A program made the position numbers and the translations under genes. 64,000 bases of DNA from an uncultured Allomuricauda sp. (lineage in GTDB: Bacteria > Bacteroidota > Bacteroidia > Flavobacteriales > Flavobacteriaceae): the NCBI RefSeq assembly GCF_937884665.1, contig NZ_CAKZYF010000191.1, forward strand, positions 1-64,000, in the 5' to 3' direction. Every line of letters starts with the position of its first letter. Position 1 is the stretch's first letter. Of this stretch, positions 62,985 through 64,000 are shown one piece after another. The notes below the pieces were generated by a model. The model had not been told where the DNA came from, did no database searches, and saw nothing but the letters and a program-made list of their open reading frames with translations.

Positions 62985-63403
62985 CGGTCCAAAAGATATT
63001 GGAACGCTTCAAAATCAATTTTACCGTGAAAAATATCGTAGGATTTTTTAATTAAAATCTTGGCATCTTTGGGAGAATAGCCCAATCCTATCGCATATTT
63101 TTCAATCAAGATCATTTGTTCCTCTTCAACAATTTGGTCGGCAAATACCATTTTAAACAAATCAAAAAGCCGCATCAACCGTTTTTCCGAAGTATGTGGG
63201 GTCTCAATGGGATACTGGTTCTCCTTTTTCATGACCTCCTTATACTCAACCTCGGAAATGTTCAACTTAAAGGCAAACTTGTCCAAAATGGTTTTTTCCT
63301 TTTCATTGACCTCACCATCTACCGCAGCCAAACTCGCCAGTGTGGCAAAATGTGCCAGGTTTTTTCTTTTCTCTCCGTGCTCGTATAAATCTAAAATGGG
63401 CAT
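62981..63403 (-). CDS. TerB-like protein
   Basis: A 140-residue protein starting at ATG 63403. The segment [20 protein letters not shown], then [18 protein letters not shown], resembles the TerB fold (tellurite-resistance TerB), and the later [20 protein letters not shown] a second half. The AAVDGEV acidic site is typical of the fold and may bind a metal. Many such proteins have no role in tellurite and the function is unknown. The ATG at 63457 gives an unusual N-terminal basic extension and was not used. Confidence 0.87.
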   Translation of the reverse strand: MPILDLYEHGEKRKNLAHFATLASLAAVDGEVNEKEKTILDKFAFKLNISEVEYKEVMKKENQYPIETPHTSEKRLMRLFDLFKMVFADQIVEEEQMILIEKYAIGLGYSPKDAKILIKKSYDIFHGKIDFEAFQYLLDR

Positions 63404-63490
63404 AGCTTCTGATTTGTTGGGCAAATATAATTTTAAACACAGAAATCCGCGTAACATATCCCCAAAAGAAATTCGTATTTTTCGGTTGCT

Positions 63491-64000
63491 ATGAAAACAC
63501 CTTTATTGCAGTTTACAGAAAAAGGAATCTACTGCAAAGTCGCCCAAGTATACCTGGACCCATGGAAACCTGTGGATAAAGCCATCATTTCCCACGGACA
63601 TGCCGATCATAGTAGATGGGGACACAAGCAGTACATTACCCACCATCGAAATGTCCAGATCATCAAACACAGATTGGGTCCTATCTCCGTATCGGGCAAA
63701 AACTGGGGGGAAACATTTACGATAAACGGGGTAAAATTTAGCCTACACCCTGCAGGACATATTATCGGTTCTTCCCAAATTCGTGTTGAACATCAAGGCG
63801 AAGTCTGGGTGTTTACGGGGGACTATAAAATTGAGGATGATGGTTTATGTACACCGTACGAAAATGTAAAGTGCCACACGTTTATCACCGAGTGCACTTT
63901 TGGATTGCCCGCATTTAAATGGATGCCGCAAAGCGAAGTGTTTGAGGACATCAACCGCTGGTGGTCCCAAAACCGGTCTGAAGGGAAGACCTCTATCCTT
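63491..64000 (+). CDS. DNA-ligase-associated metallo-beta-lactamase exonuclease (3' end outside window)
   Basis: From ATG 63491, 170 codons are visible to the window edge. The protein starts LLQFTEKGIYCKVAQVYLDP, then the metal site SHGHADHSRWG with His35, His37, Asp39 and His40, and FTGDYKIEDDGL. TECTFGLPAFKW follows. This is typical of the ligase-associated DNA exonuclease family (Exo of MBL fold), usually followed by an ATP-dependent DNA ligase and a helicase. The start codon is placed by the strong match to the N-terminal strand. Confidence 0.9.
   Translation, partial: MKTPLLQFTEKGIYCKVAQVYLDPWKPVDKAIISHGHADHSRWGHKQYITHHRNVQIIKHRLGPISVSGKNWGETFTINGVKFSLHPAGHIIGSSQIRVEHQGEVWVFTGDYKIEDDGLCTPYENVKCHTFITECTFGLPAFKWMPQSEVFEDINRWWSQNRSEGKTSIL

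Overview
The window comes from a member of the Bacteroidota, almost certainly family Flavobacteriaceae and probably a marine genus. The evidence is two PorP/SprF-type outer-membrane proteins, giant adhesins with type IX secretion (T9SS) type B C-terminal domains, DUF4249/TonB receptor pairs, GIN-domain proteins, LytS/LytTR signalling, TAnnTTTG-type promoters, and a ribF-HTTM-serS-TPR-ksgA-mgtE gene order that I recall as usual in this family. The genus cannot be fixed from the sequence. No CRISPR array, insertion sequence, phage or rRNA gene was seen. There is one tRNA gene, tRNA-Leu(CAA).

Layout. 0-4.2 kb: the 3' part of a SprB-like repeat adhesin, its PorP/SprF partner and an alpha/beta-hydrolase lipoprotein. 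4.2-9.8 kb: two unrecognised genes flanked by a 24-bp repeat, a 976-bp non-coding stretch with two hairpin-closed elements, and a LytS/LytTR two-component system. 9.9-10.5 kb: siroheme synthase N-domain protein. 10.5-18.4 kb: an ECF sigma factor block (sigma, anti-sigma, DUF4097-like and DUF2807 GIN proteins, a small beta-barrel protein, a TonB-dependent receptor with DUF4249 lipoprotein, and a small secreted protein). 18.5-31.9 kb: OmpA/PD40 protein, PorP/SprF protein and a 3514-residue adhesin, transcribed as adhesin-PorP-OmpA. 32-34.5 kb: small secreted proteins and a periplasmic DJ-1/PfpI protein. 35.2-37.7 kb: tRNA-Leu, prs, rplY, pth. 37.7-42.2 kb: a secreted metalloprotease and a lipoprotein. 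42.2-50.9 kb: the core cluster ribF to mgtE and a cupin. 51-56.4 kb: a lipoprotein, regulators and small conserved proteins. 56.4-58.2 kb: a small arsenic operon without an efflux pump. 58.2-64 kb: a two-domain acyltransferase, aspartate kinase, a GNAT protein, fructose-1,6-bisphosphatase, a TerB-like protein and the start of a ligase-associated exonuclease.

Main discovery candidate. Four promoters in the ECF block share the same two-part sequence, GCAACC-N16-GTCTYTAR, with the spacer exactly 16 nt in all four. They lie in front of the sigma operon, the small beta-barrel gene, the TonB receptor operon and the small secreted protein, 24-37 nt from the chosen start codons. This reads as a self-contained, autoregulated ECF regulon in which one sigma factor drives its own anti-sigma factor, envelope GIN proteins, an outer-membrane uptake pair and two small envelope proteins. 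I know of no described function for it.

Other points of interest are a sharp G+C shift inside the first gene, with two nearly identical 270-bp repeats; two tandem candidate structured RNAs at 6.0-6.3 kb; repeated ATCGATGAA-type boxes next to the promoter of the giant adhesin; and a palindromic operator overlapping the arsR promoter.
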